Source: Hysterangium stoloniferum (taxonomy: Eukaryota > Basidiomycota > Agaricomycetes > Hysterangiales > Hysterangiaceae). Taken from it: a stretch of 64,000 bases of DNA. Below, one piece after another: positions 35,748 through 47,850 of this stretch. A program made the translations under genes and the position numbers. Where the stretch lies: the NCBI GenBank assembly GCA_015178975.1, contig WHVD01000062.1, forward strand, positions 310,001 to 374,000, written 5' to 3'. The first letter of the stretch is position 1, and every line of letters begins with the position of its first letter. The notes under the pieces were generated by a model. The model was not told the origin of the DNA. It made no database searches and saw only the letters and a program-made list of their open reading frames with translations.

Positions 35748-36625
35748 AATGAGTTGAACGTCAGGCTTCCAGTGCGACAAAATAGGGGCAGATGTAAACA
35801 CACTTTTCAATTCTTTGAATGCTGTTCGGCATTCTTTGGAGAAATTCCACGGGGCGTCTTTACGAGTAAGACGAGTGAGCAGAACAGTAATTTTTGAGTA
35901 GTTGTGAATGAAATGATGATAAAAATTGGTGAAGCCTAAAAAGGACTGAATGTCCTTAACCTTTTGGGGTTCCAGCCAATCTTGAATGACTTGAATTTTA
36001 GAGTCGTCCATGCGGAGACCGTCAGGTCCCATCATAAAACCTAAGTATTCAACTGTGTTGACATCAAAAGAACATTTTTTACCATTCACAAAAAGACCAT
36101 GTTTTTGGAGTCTTTAGAGAACTTCACAGACATGTTCATCATGAAGTGTAGGATCTTCGGAGAATATGAGGATGTCGTCTAAGTACACGATGACGAAGAC
36201 GTCAAGGAGGTCGGAAAAGACTTCATTGATAAAACGTTGAAAGACCGACGGAGCATTGGTGAGGCCGAAAGGCATCACTAACCATTCGAAGGAGCCATAG
36301 CAAGTGTGAAAAGCCATTTTCCATTTGTCACCTTCGGTGATCCGAACCAAATGATAGGCATACTTGAGGTCTATCTTTGTATAGATTCGGGCCTGTAGAG
36401 GGGTATCGAGTAAATTGGAGATTAGTGGTAACAGGTACTTATCTTTTCAAGTGATCGCATTTAGTCCTCGAAAGTCAATGCAAAACCGAAGGGAACCATC
36501 TTTTTTCCAAACGAATAGGACAGGGGCTCCATAAGGAGACTTTGAGGGTCGGATAAAACCTATAGCCAAATGTTCGTCCAAGAAATCTTGGATAGCCAAT
36601 AGTTCAGACTGCGAGAGAGGATAAA

Positions 36626-36953
36626 TGTTAAAACTGCCTCCACTGTCTCCAAGACCTTCTGGAACCTTCTAGAAGCTTCCAGCATGTTCCAGAGTATTCC
36701 CAGTTCATTTCCCATGACAGCTGTCAATCAGCTGTCAGTTTGTATTCCAGCTGTCAATCAGCTGTCAGTTTCCATTCAAGCTGTCAATCAGCTGTCACTT
36801 CTGACAGCTGTCAACCAGCTGTCACTTTTGACAGCTGACAAGCCTACTGATGTATAACATATATAAGCTTGTAGTTAGTGACCTGAATAGTAACAACTTT
36901 CCTCAGACTTGTGTGTGTCACATGTCACAGTAAGTCACAGGTCACATTTAACA
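36626..36953 (+). mobile_element. Solo LTR-B in gypsy-G
   Basis: It is 328 bp with a perfect target duplication ATAAA (36621-36625, 36954-36958). It lies in the RT N-terminal region of gypsy-G. Confidence 0.93.
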
Positions 36954-37939
36954 ATAAACTGGGCCTAGGGGTGGATGTGAACCTTCTTCAATATCAATTT
37001 TCAAATCATAAGGCCTGTGAGGAGCCAATCAATCAGCTTTTTGTTTACTGAAGACATCTGCAAATTCATGGTATTTTTCTGGAACACCTTCCAAATCTGC
37101 GATTGGTTCGGTCACTGGGGTTGCAAAGTGACTGGTGACTTCATCAACTTTAAGATTGACTGTAAATGCTCGGAAGCCGTCCAACTTGATGGCTCTCATA
37201 AAGGCTGCGGCGTTTATTAGAGAGACGGGCAGTGGAGAGCTCGGATTTGCCACAGGGGCCAGAGGTGCCGTAGAGGCCATATTTGCCAAAACAGGCAGGA
37301 ACAGACCAGTCGTATTGGGTGCTGATGGGGTTCGGAAATGGATACTGCCCAATACCCAATCAATCAACGGATTGCAGTGGGTGAGCCAGTTATGTCCTAG
37401 AACCACGGAGCAGCTCGGGTCCAACTGTGTTACAAAAAACGTAACTGTCTGAAAGGTTCCACATGGGAGCCGAAGTCAGAGTTCACAGGCTTGCGAGATT
37501 ACAGAGTTTGAGGTACCATCAAAAAGTCAGAGGGGAATCGGATCTATTGAATAGGTTTTTAACTGATTTTTTCGGGAAAAACTTGTATCTATAAAACAAT
37601 GGGTTGAACCTGAATCTATGAGAGCTTGAAAAGTGAGACTCCCAAGGGGTTCTGAAGTAAGATTTATGAACAAGGAATTGGGATCATACAGGGTAGATGT
37701 GTTAAGATGACAATTTTCCAGTGTGTGAGGAGATTCAATGCAACTCTCCAACCACACGGAATCCAGAGAGTTGCTTAATCTTTTTTCGACTCGGCAGCCA
37801 GCTTAGCCAGTTGTGAGGTCATGGCTGTATTGGCCGATCGGGCTTTGGTGGCTTTTGGGCATGTGGTGACTCGGTGTCCAGGATCTGCGCACAACAAGCA
37901 AAGGTTGTTGTCCATTCGACGTTGCTTTTCCTGTGGTAG

Positions 37940-38390
37940 TGTGAAGAGTGGTAGAAGTTCAGACCATTCTATATATGAAGAAATGAGTAGAAAGGAAAGA
38001 TATTGACCTATTCAGTGCAATATAAGAGAAAGTGAGAGAAAGAGCACGAGATGATGAAGGAGTCAACAAGTGCGATGCGAGTGGAGGCCTCGACTGTTAT
38101 AGTTCGAGGCCAGAAGTATTCAGTAGTTCAGATAATGCTACCTATGTAGTAGCTGACACGTTACCCTGATCACCGCTCATAGTAGACCTAGTTTGTGTCT
38201 TACGAGTGGTGGTTCTTGGGTTAAAGTGTGTCTGAGTTCTAATTGGTGCTGAGTGCACCCACAAGTATACACAATGCTTTGAACTAATGAAATATGCAAT
38301 ATTCGAAGAATATGAAAGATAGTAAAATATGAATAGAATATGTAAAATATAAATAAAATAAAAGGAGTGTTTTACCACAATGAAACTGTG
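37940..38390 (-). mobile_element. LTR-E of minus-strand gypsy-E, left part (rest at 61997-62016)
   Basis: It starts TGTGAAGAGTGG and runs to the CTGTG before the gypsy-D insertion. The remaining approximately 20 bp are found 23.6 kb further right, at 61997-62016, followed by a polypurine tract and the E interior. Removing D and one duplication gives an LTR of about 471 bp, close to the 474-bp copy at 9822. Its left flank is gypsy-G. Confidence 0.88.
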
Positions 38391-39027
38391 TGTGAAGGGT
38401 ATGTATATATGCATAATTGGACTAAGGAATAATAGTTGGATTATAGTACTTTATTATTTACCTTTTATTTTCTTCATTTACATTCTTTCTATATTTTGAG
38501 CATACCCTTATTTTGTAGTTCGAAGCTTTGTGTATACGTATGGGCGCTCTCGGCGCCAAACGATAGACCCTTTTCACCCAGCAGACACCACCTTATAAAC
38601 GACCCAGACGTCGAATAGCGAGAGGTGTCAAGGGTAAAGTCTCAACTACCTATAAAGGTAGTATTCTCTCGCATACTAAAGTACTTTGAACTCGAACTGC
38701 GAAGGTCGAGTTCCCCTCTAAGGTCTTTGCGCTCGTCGACACTATAGTCGACTCGTGCTACTATATCTTTACTTTAGATATTCAGCTTCTCGTTGATTAT
38801 ATATCTTACGTCTAGCTACGAGTTGTACCATGAAGGTCAACTCTTTCCTTCTCTCATTCTAGCCGTCAAGAGCAACTGTACAGTTGCTCTTGTGATGCAT
38901 AGCGTGTCTCCTTACTAGTACTGCCAGTCTAGTAATCTACGGTATTGTACTGTACGGTCAATACCTACTAATAGTAGTTGAATAAACACTATTCTTCATA
39001 TATAGAATGGTCAGAATCTATCGACTC
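38391..39027 (+). mobile_element. 5' LTR of gypsy-D, last few bases missing
   Basis: It matches the 3' LTR (61349-61991) but stops at CGACTC, short of the final TTCACA, where LTR-B begins. Confidence 0.88.
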
Positions 39028-39380
39028 TGTTAAAAGTGACCTGTGACTTACTGTGACATGTGACACACACAAGTCTGAGGAAAGTTGTTACTATTCATTC
39101 AGGTCACTAACTACAAGCTTATATATGTTATACATCAGTAGGCTTGTCAGCTGTCATAAGTGACAGTTGGTTGACAGCTGGTTGACAGCTGTCATAAGTG
39201 ACAGCTGATTGACAGCTTGAATGGAAACTGACAGCTGATTGACAGCTGGAATACAAAGTGACAGCTGATTGACAGCTGTCATGGGAAATGAACTGGGAAT
39301 ACCCTGGAACATGCTGGAAGCTTCTAGAAAGTTCTAGAAGGTTCCAGAAGGTTTTGGAGACAGTGGAGGCAGTTTTAACA
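39028..39380 (-). mobile_element. LTR-B, 3' LTR of a chimeric copia element
   Basis: It is 353 bp and adjoins a copia-1 polypurine tract (GATCAGGGGGGTC, minus strand). The other end of this element has LTR-C2, not LTR-B (44675-44979). Confidence 0.88.
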
Positions 39381-39482
39381 GACCCCCCTGATCTCACATG
39401 TCTCCAAAGAAAAAGAAACAGAGAGAGAGACAGAGAGAGAGACTTTGCTAAACTACAGAGAGTAAGAAAGGAAAACAAGAAA

Positions 39483-39996
39483 CTAAGTCCTTATACCCAT
39501 TCCATCACGGCAAAATTGAACCTTGGGAGTAGATAGACGCTTGGTTAGAATATCTGCAATTTGTTCTGCAGTAGGAATATAGGAAGGAGCAATACACTTG
39601 GCATTTACAGCATCCCTAAGCCAATAGTAGCGCAGGTCAAGATGTTTCATCCTTCCATGATGCTCAGGGTTCTTAGCAACACTGATGGCAGACTGGTTGT
39701 CAATGTGTAGAGTGGAGGGTTGATCAACTTGGTAGCCAAATTCACCTAGGATTTGCCGCATCCAGGCAATCTCCTTGCCAGCTTCTACAGCAGAGACAAA
39801 TTCTGCTTCAGTTGTAGAAAGTGTGACAATACTTTGCAGTTTACTACTCCAGCCAATAGCACCTCCAGCCATCATAGTTACATAACCACCAGTGGATCTT
39901 CCAGAATCAATGCAATCACCATGAGCAGCATCAGTGTATGTGGTGAATAATTCAGAGCCACATTTACCAGAGTAATGCAACTTGTAATCCAGTGTA
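39483..39996 (-). pseudogene. copia-1 RNase H segment, fused to copia-2
   Basis: The frame from LDYKLHYSGKCG to the stop at 39483 is copia-1 RNase H (TYTDAAHGD, TEAEFVSAVEAG, DNQSAISVAKN). At about 39996 it joins the copia-2 RT (YILDMY). The join is out of frame, and the region between the RT palm and RNase H (about 110 codons) is missing. Confidence 0.85.
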
Positions 39997-42900
39997 CATG
40001 TCCAAGATGTATTGACGCTGTGATAGAGTAATAGTACGCTTTGTCCTGTCTCTTTCAATGCCAACACCTAACAAGTAAGAAGTAGGACCAAGATCATGCA
40101 ATTTGAAGTGGCTCTTTATATCATCTTTGAGCTTTTTGATAGCCTCCTTGGATTTAGATGCAATAGTCATGTCATCTACAAATACTGGTATAATGACTTT
40201 GACATCACCCTTTTGGAAGACCCAAATGCTATGATCGCATAGCACTTGTTTGAAACCCAAACTGAGCAGGACAGCATTCAACTTCTTGTGCCAGATACGA
40301 GGTGACTGGCGTAAACCATATAGTCCTTTCAGAAGAAGTAAGAACTCATCACGAGCACCTTGGTGAAAACCTTCAGGCTGCTGCAAGTATACTTCCTCTT
40401 CAAGTTCACCATTCAAGAATGCAGAGGAGATATCTACACTCTCAAGTTCCATGTCCTCCAGTGCAGCCAATGCTAGGACAGCACGCAAAGTGGCCCATTT
40501 GGCAGTAGGAGCAAAGGTATCAGTGAAGTCAAACCCTGGTCGTTGTGCATAGCCTTTTGCAACAAGACGAGCTTTGAACTTGTCAATTGACCCATCCTTC
40601 TTACGCTTGATCACCAACACCCAACGAGAGCCAATAGCTTTACGACCCTCAGGTAGTTTAGCAAGGCGAAAAGTGCCATTTTCAAGCAGGGATTGCATTT
40701 CTGCATATGCAGCGTCATACCACTTGTCAGCATCAGGACTTTGTAAGGCCTCTTTGAGAGTTCTCGGTGCATCATCATGAGCACTGGCCTTGTAGGCAAA
40801 CTCAAAGGCTTCATCCACACCAATGTAAAGATCTCCCTCACTGGCAGCTAGGGCTTCTTCCTCAGACTCAACTGGAGGAGGAGAATGTAGTGGAGAATCC
40901 TCTGCCTCATCACTGGACTCAACTACAGGAGTAGATTCTCTATAGTTGTGGATGTGAGCAGGGTCAACTTGCCAGAAACGCTTAGGAGGAACTCTGTTTC
41001 TGGGTGGATTGCGACGTAGTTGAGGAGGAGGACTCGGTGAACGTTCAGAATGTTCAGAATTAGAATCAGAGTTGGAACTAGGACCAGGAGGCAAAGCATT
41101 ATTCTGACCATCTCCCACTGGATTTGGTTCCTGTGGAGCTCCCATCTGATTAGGCTGGGCTCCCACCTGAATAGACCTAGAGGGTCCAGGAATAAACAAA
41201 TCAATAAATTGTGGAGTATCAGGAAGAACATCAGGAGCAGTAGGAGTAGAAGGTATGGCAGGTTTAGACAAGCCTGGTAAGACTCTCTCATCAAAGACAG
41301 CATTATTACTGATAATAGTCTTCTTAGTCAAGGGATTGTAAAACATCCAACCCTTATAATCTGGAGGATATCCAATAAAGACACATTTCTGTGTATGAGA
41401 GCCAAGTCCAATACGTTGATCCTTCTGTACATGCACATAAGCAGTACAGCCAAATACCCTAAGATGTGATACTTCTGGTTTCCTACTATGCCAAACAGTA
41501 TAAGGCACAGAATGCTTAAGAGCAGTGGTAGGTGAGCAGTTGCGCACATGAGTAATGGCAATGACAGCATGTCCCCAGAATGAGGGAGGGAGGTGGGATT
41601 CAGCCATAATTGAAGTAGCCCCTTCTTCCAATGTTCTGTTGAAGCGTTCAGCAACCCCATTCTGTCAGAATGTGGTTCATTCCGCACAGTATGCTGCCGG
41701 CTGATGCCAGCAGTAGAAAGGAAGGTATCAAACTCCTTAGACATATATTCTCCACCCTTGTCATCTCTGAATATCTTGATCTTCTGACCAAGCAAGTTCT
41801 CCACTTTAGCCTTATATTGCTTAAATGCCTGAAAGGCATCACTCTTATTTTTGAGTAATGCAATCGAAGCATAGCGTGAGGCATCATCAATGAAAGTGAT
41901 CCAGTAGCGAAACCCTTCCACAGTTTGTGTAGGCAAGGGACCATGAACATCACTGTGAATGAGTGCAATGTTAGAAATGGGAAAATACAATATCTATATG
42001 TGACAGACTGTTATAAGATCCAGGTTTGCCATCAGTTATATAAACTGTTATAAGAGCACAAGTTGGCAACATAAGTCCTTATATATATGTATATATAATC
42101 CATCATATAATATTAGACTATAGGTCCAGTAGCTCAGTGGTTAAGAGCACCTGCATATAAAGCCAGGAGGTCCTTGGTTCAATCCCAGGCTGGGTCAATT
42201 CTTTTCTATGCCTTTAACATGCAAGTGGTTTAGTATAGCGTGTTGTTGCTATTTTATTAATCACTCTGTTCTGTTTTCCAGCCAAACAAGGTTCACAGAT
42301 AGGATCAGGAGACGTGTGAGAGTCAATATTTATCCCACCAACCAAATCACCTTTGAGGAGCTTCTGGATATCGGCATGATTGAGATGATTAAAGCGACGA
42401 TGCCAAAGTGTGGAGTCCAAGGGACAGGTTGTAACAAGACCTGCATAATCCGTCATAGGTACCGTCATTCCATCCAAATAGGCCTGGTTATGTTCATTGA
42501 CTGTGGCAGTGAAACGCAAGACCTTTCTCAAATAGAAAGACATGGTGGAATGAAAGATAGAGACACGGAAATTCTTTCTCTTTGTCAAATACAAGACGGA
42601 GAGGAGGTTACTTGTGAGATGGGGAACATGGAGAACCCTTTCAAACTCTATTATTACATTTCCATTCCCTTTAGGCTTAAACCGCACTGCTCCTATCCCT
42701 GCAGACATAACTATTTGTCCATTTGCAACTTGGATAGGTGTTTGAAACGGGGTATAACTTGAAAACCAATGACGATGGGGAGTCATGTGCGAAGAAGCAC
42801 CTGTGTCAGCAGTCCAGTCAGAACTAGCATTGACAAGGAGAGCACAAGATGGATCGGTAGAGTCAGGGATAGAAACACTTGCATTTCCAGCACTCTCTGG

Positions 42901-43719
42901 TTTCTTCTCCTCTGATACCTTGTCAGACGCATTAGCTTTGTCAGCCTTAGCAGTCTTTCTTTCTTTATACTCCTTTTTCTTCTGCTCAACTTTGGCCTTT
43001 GCCTGTTTCTGTGCATTTGCATACTCGTAACAATTGTCTTGGGTGTGGGTGGAACCATTGCAGAATGTGCAAGGAACTTTACCAGAAGTGTTGGAAGTCT
43101 TTAACACAATTTTGTTCGCCGTCTCTAAACTTCTGGTAGACTGCAAACTCTCTTGTGATGCAAAGTGAGTTTTGACATCAGAGAATGTGATAGCAGTATT
43201 CATCATTAAAGATGAAGTCCACACAGAGTCAGATTCAGGCAGAGAACGAAGTAAAGTGAGAGCAGCAAGCTCATCATCCAGCATGGCAAGAGTATACCCC
43301 TTTGGACGCAAGTTCTGGACACGTGCACAAACCTTGTCAACACGACTCATTAATGAAGTTAGAGATTCATCAGGTTCCTTCCGAATATTAAAGAGGTCAT
43401 TGTAGGCACTAAAACGAACTGCAGGGAGTTGTTTATTATGTGCCTTGTCAATTTTAGACCACATATCATCAGGACCATCATCAATGTCAACATGGGTGCG
43501 CTGTGTAGGTCCAAGAGAGCGCCATATGATACCAGCTGCTTTATTGGAGCGCTCCAACCAGGCAGACTGTAAACTAGTCTCACTAGGTTGTTTTTCTTTG
43601 CCAGTGGCAATAGAGAGACAGTTCTCCATACGCAAAAGACCAATTACGTCATGTCTCCAATCCTCATAATTATTCTCTCCCAATATGACACTACGTTTGT
43701 AAGTATCACTGGATGCCAT
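39997..43719 (-). pseudogene. copia-2 gag-pol (Ty1/copia), interrupted
   Basis: It starts at the ATG at 43719 (MASSDTYKRSVILGENNYED). Gag ends in a CCHC knuckle (CTFCNGSTHTQDNC). Protease (DTGASSHM), the zinc region (WHRRFNHLNH to CEPC), the integrase core (HSDVHG, FRDDKGGEY), linker, RT (VDISSAFLNGELEEEVYL, FVDDMTIAS) and the break at YILDMY follow. LTR-A (41969-42219, duplication TGCAA) interrupts the integrase. A frameshift near 41665 disrupts the block that should read NGVAER. About half identical to copia-1 by eye, it is a separate family. Confidence 0.9.
41969..42219 (+). mobile_element. Solo LTR-A (251 bp) in copia-2 integrase
   Basis: Perfect duplication TGCAA (41964-41968, 42220-42224). 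The tRNA-like part is at 42123-42197. Confidence 0.95.
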
Positions 43720-43916
43720 GACACGTCAATATCCACCAAGAATTTAACTTAAAAAGAACTAAGTAATTGGACTCGCAGTTGTAACACCGCCTTGCTCAAC
43801 AGGGTTACCGTGATATTGCAAGGAAGGTAAAAACAAAGGCCCACTGAAGAGCACAATGCCAACAGTTCAAGTTCAATGTATCTAAAAGACCGTGTTAAAA
43901 AGGGAAAATGACGTGG

Positions 43917-44265
43917 TGTTAAATGTGACCTGTGACTTACTGTGACACGTGACACACACAAGTCTGAGGAAAGTTGTTACTATTCAGGTCACTAACTACA
44001 AGCTTATATATGTTATACATCAGTAGGCTTGTCAGCTGTCATAAGTGACAGCTGGTTGACAGCTGGTTGACAGCTGTCATAAGTGACAGCTGATTGACAG
44101 CTTGAATGGAAACTGACAGCTGATTGACAGCTGGAATACAAAGTGACAGCTGATTGACAGCTGTCATGGGAAATGAACTGGGAATACCCTGGAACATGCT
44201 GGAAGCTTCTAGAAGGTTCTAGAAGGTTCCAGAAGGTTTTGGAGACAGTGGAGGCAGTTTTAACA
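43917..44265 (-). mobile_element. Solo LTR-B in the copia-2 leader
   Basis: It is 349 bp with a perfect duplication CGTGG (43912-43916, 44266-44270). It lies between the copia-2 primer site and gag. Confidence 0.94.
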
Positions 44266-44661
44266 CGTGGCACAGACCCAGATGATACTGTGAAGTGCTT
44301 GAGGTGTGAGGGAAGAGTGTGACTGGAGAGAGAGGTGACAGGGTGTGACAGGGTGAGTCACAAGAGTGATAAAAATGAAGTTGCCCAAAAAAGGGAAATT
44401 GAGCGACGACAAGCGATTTGGAGCGTGGGAATATATTTCCTTTTATGGACACGGGCGCCTAAATGGGCGAAAAATGCGCACAATCACAGGTGTGAGATGT
44501 GAGTCCAAAAAGCGACCAAATCAGGCCAAAATCCAAGGAGATATAACCAAAATAAAATCCAAACGCAATGTAGAGTGTTTTGGACAAGTAGAAGTTGTCA
44601 GAAAAGATGTGCAAAGTGATGGATTGTGCAGATGACAACTGGATGTACCGGTTTAGAAGCC

Positions 44662-44674
44662 GGGGCCCATAACC
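44662..44674 (-). other. copia-2 primer-binding site
   Basis: GGTTATGGGCCCC on the minus strand directly after LTR-C2; same match to initiator tRNA-Met as copia-1 and TRIM-A, with different sequence beyond it. Confidence 0.78.
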
Positions 44675-44979
44675 TGTTGAAACAGTTGAATAACTCTTGA
44701 CAAACACTCTGTGAGTGTGAGGAAAGTAAACACTTAATGTATTCAACTGTGAAATAACTACATACCTGTGAGTGTGAGGAAAGTAAACACTAAGGAGACT
44801 TTCCCACACCCACAGCGGAGTATACTACAGGGTGCTTACCTAAGCACCTACACATCAGTTACCTTACTAGGTAACTCACTCAATACTGCACCTACAGTGC
44901 TGGGAAAAATACTACAAATATTAGAAAAATATAGGGAACATCATAGACTATGTAAGAGCTGTAATATCATACTCTAACA
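44675..44979 (-). mobile_element. LTR-C2, 5' LTR of copia-2 (305 bp)
   Basis: On the minus strand it runs TGTTAGAGTATG to CTGTTTCAACA. The right flank, CAAGA, is copia-1 gag-pol sequence. The partner flank for that target site is found at 53523-53527, next to the other LTR-C2. Confidence 0.88.
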
Positions 44980-47052
44980 CAAGAAGCAGCAGGAAGCACA
45001 GGAGAGTGTCCTTACCAATAGTGCTAAAGGGAAGAAGAAGCCAAATAGGGCTCAGAAGACAATGTCTCAGAACAATGTTGAATATACTGGAAATGCACTT
45101 GCTTTCTCCTTATCTGATTCCTCCACCCTGCAGAATGGTCCTGACTATGATTGGCTTGCTGATACAGGTGCTAGTAGTCATATGACTCCTCATAGTCATT
45201 GGCTGCGTAACTACACACCATTATGTGTCCCAATCAAGTTAGCAGATCATACTGTTATCTACTCTGCAGGAGTTGGTTCTGTGGTATTCAACCCAGTTAT
45301 AAATGGAAGGAAATCGCAATCTGTGGAGCTTACAAGAGTTTTGCATGTACCACAACTGCGCAGTAACCTACTGTCTTGTCTTTATCTCACAAGGCACAAA
45401 GGACTACTCATACACATTGATCGAACAACAATGCATTTCAAATGCTCTGGACAGACTATGTTTACAGCCAGAGTTACTGCACAGAATGCAGGTATCCTCA
45501 ATGGTGTCACTGCACCTATTATTGAGCAAGCTGGTGCTGTCTCCACCCTTCCCTTTGATATCAATCTCTGGCATCGCCATCTTGGACACCACAGCTATGC
45601 AAGGATTGGTGGTTGGCTTAAACCTTGACTCAAAGGAACAGCCTGATCCCATCTGTGAACCTTGCCTTGCTGGCAAAATGACTGCTAGTCCATTCCCTAT
45701 CTCACCAAGTCATTCTCAGACACCACTTGAACTTATTCATAGTGATCTACATGGACCACTTCCTTTGCAAACAACTGAGGGTTATCACTACTGGATAACC
45801 TTCATTGATGATTGCACCAAGTTGCGAGCAGTTCTGTTCTTGAAACGGAAGAGTGATGCATTTAAAGCATTCAGGAGATACAAAGCTTATGCTGAGAATC
45901 TTCTCGGTTGCAAGGTCAAAGCTCTGCAGGATGACAAAGGGGGGGAGTATATGTCAAATGCCTTTATCAAGTTTACAGATGAATGTGGAATAGTACGCCG
46001 CCATACTACTCGCAATCGCCCTCAACAGAATGGAGTTGCAGAAAGAGCCAATCGCACTATGGCTGATCATGTCACTGCCATGATGCATGAGGCGCGTATG
46101 CCTGCTTCTTTCTGGAACCATGCTGTGACATCTTATGTTTATGTCTGGAACCGTCTGCCTACGACACCATTACCTAAAACTACACCCTATGAGCAATGGT
46201 ACAAGCAGAAACCAGATGTAAGCAACTTGCGAGTATGGGGATGTACTGCCTATGTTTACATTCAAAGGGACAAAAGGAAGTCACTTCAGTCACACATGGA
46301 GAAATGCCTCTTTCTAGGCTATCCTGTGGGATACAAAGGTTGGCAATTCTACAACCCTGTTACAAAGAAGTTTATCATCTCTGAACGGGCTGTATTTGAT
46401 GAACGCCACTTTCCTGGTCTATCTACTACTGGACCAATGCCTAATATCAGGCTTGTCCCAAATACACCACACTCTGACATTTCTTCATTTGTGCCAGAAG
46501 TACAGGGGGATAATGATATTTCTGTTCCTCTTACTCATATTCCTGCACCTCCTGCTCATATTCCTATACCTCCTGCTCATGTTCCTGCACTTCCTGAACC
46601 ACCTTTGCCTCCTCCTGGGGTTGAAGTACACTGGATTACAAGTTGCATTACTCTGGTAAATGTGGCTCTGAATTATTCACCACATACACTGATGCTGCTC
46701 ATGGTGATTGTATTGATTCTGGAAGATCCACTGGGGGTTATGTGACTATGATGGCTGGAGGTGCTATTGGCTGGAGTAGTAAACTGCAAAGTATTGTCAC
46801 ACTTTCTACAACTGAAGCAGAATTTGTCTCTGCTGTAGAAGCTGGCAAGGAGATTGCCTGGATGCAAAAAATCCTAGGTGAATTTGGCTACCAAGTTAAT
46901 CAGCCTTCAACTCTACACATTGACAACCAGTCTGCTATCAGTGTTGCTAAGAATCCTGAGCATCATGGGAGGATGAAACATCTTGACCTTCGCTACTATT
47001 GGCTTAGGGATGCTGTAAATGCCAAGTGTATTACTCCTTCCTATGTTCCTAC

Positions 47053-47296
47053 TGTTAGATTATATAATACCAACCATTGTTCCAACTGGGACCATATGGT
47101 GTACAGCTCTGAGTTCAGTGTGTATATGATCTAATAGGAATGGCGCTTAGGGTTATATCCTTAAGTACAGTGTAAGACCAAACCTACCCAAGGTCAGATG
47201 GTGTAGTGGTTAACACCTTCATTATGTAATCGAGAGATCCTGGGTTCAATCCCCAGTCTGGCTATTCATTTTCTACATTACTCATGTTTTCTAACA
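47053..47296 (+). mobile_element. Solo LTR of a second tRNA-bearing family (244 bp)
   Basis: It runs TGTTAGATTATATAATACC to GTTTTCTAACA with a perfect duplication CCTAC (47048-47052, 47297-47301). It has no obvious identity with LTR-A outside the tips and the tRNA-like part, yet it has the same plan: a tRNA-like segment followed by a tail of about 30 bp. Confidence 0.88.
47192..47264 (+). other. tRNA-like sequence inside the 47-kb LTR
   Basis: It is 73 nt. The acceptor GGTCAGA pairs with TCTGGCT (two G-U pairs), the D arm is GTGT/ACAC, and the T arm CTGGG/CCCAG encloses TTCAATC. The A box is TGGTGTAGTGG and the B box GGTTCAATCCC. The anticodon stem is poor, so a translation role is unlikely. 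Confidence 0.75.
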
Positions 47297-47488
47297 CCTA
47301 CTGCAGAACAACTTGCAGATATTCTAACGAAACCTCTATCCACTCCAAAAGTTCAATTTTGTTGTGCTGGAATGGGTATAAGGACTTAGTTTCTTGTTTT
47401 CTTTCTTACTCTCTGTAGTTTAGCAAAGTCTCTCTCTCTCTCTCTCTCTGTTTCTTTTTCTTTGGAGACATGTGAGATCAGGGGGGTC

Positions 47489-47769
47489 TGTTAAAACTGC
47501 CTCCACTGTCTCCAAAACCTTCTGGAACCTTCTAGAACCTTCTAGAAGCTTCCAGCATGTTCCAGGGTATTGCCAGTTCATTTCCCATGACAGCTGTCAA
47601 TCAGCTGTCACTTTATATTCCAGCTGTCAATCAGCTGTCACTTTGTATTCCAGCTGTCAATCAGCTGTCAGTTTCCCTTCAAGCTGTCAATCAGCTGTCA
47701 CTTATGACAGCTGTCAACCAGCTGTCAACCAGCTGTCACTTATGACAGCTGACAAGCCTACTGATGTAT
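47489..47769 (+). mobile_element. LTR-B, 3' LTR of the plus-strand copia-1, left part
   Basis: It begins after the polypurine tract and is cut at 47769 by the full-length copia-1. The rest continues at 52574-52671. The insertion duplicated TGTAT. Confidence 0.9.
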
Positions 47770-47850
47770 TGTTAAAAGTGACCTGTGACTTACTGTGACA
47801 CGTGACACACACAAGTCTGAGGAAAGTTGTTACTATTCAGGTCACTAACT

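Larger units (their letters stand above)
33254..37939 (-). pseudogene. Gypsy-G pol (Ty3/gypsy with chromodomain), decayed
   Basis: Read leftward from about 37760, the protease is (ALIDSGSTHCFID), then the linker (VVLGHNWL). RT follows ([16 protein letters not shown] and [10 protein letters not shown]), then RNase H (VETDALDYALAAIL). The integrase has its zinc region (HPISGHFGLNKT to CKSCTMC) and core: D in MDFIKH, D in SDRGSEF and E in GQTEHMN. A C-terminal GPFEV segment and a chromodomain (EFEISEILDSK to TSWILATELGNA) end the frame at the stop at 33254. Several stops and frameshifts break it, and two solo LTRs (35204-35747, 36626-36953) lie within. Chromodomains guide integration to heterochromatin in related elements. 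The right end is cut by gypsy-E at 37940, so gag is not in this part. Confidence 0.88.
44980..47488 (+). pseudogene. copia-1 pol with two internal deletions
   Basis: It starts in the gag tail (KQQEAQESV) and continues through protease (DTGASSHM) and integrase (HSDLHG, NGVAERANR). A deletion of about 24 bp near 45599 shifts the frame in the zinc region. At 46626 the linker (PPPGVE) jumps straight to RNase H, removing all of RT. A tRNA-bearing LTR (47053-47296) interrupts the RNase H tail. It ends with the polypurine tract and LTR-B. It cannot encode a working pol. Confidence 0.88.

Noticed and set aside
44013-44273. Recurring frame of about 86-116 codons ([15 protein letters not shown]...) in many LTR-B copies
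   Set aside because: It lies wholly in the LTR, is built from the CAGCTG subrepeats, and has no constant start or end. Its recurrence reflects the repeat.
46596-46640. The RT deletion at 46626 as a spliced-out intron
   Set aside because: The left border has no GT at the joint (GTTGAAG then AACCC in the intact copy), so a microhomology (AAG) deletion or template switch is more likely.
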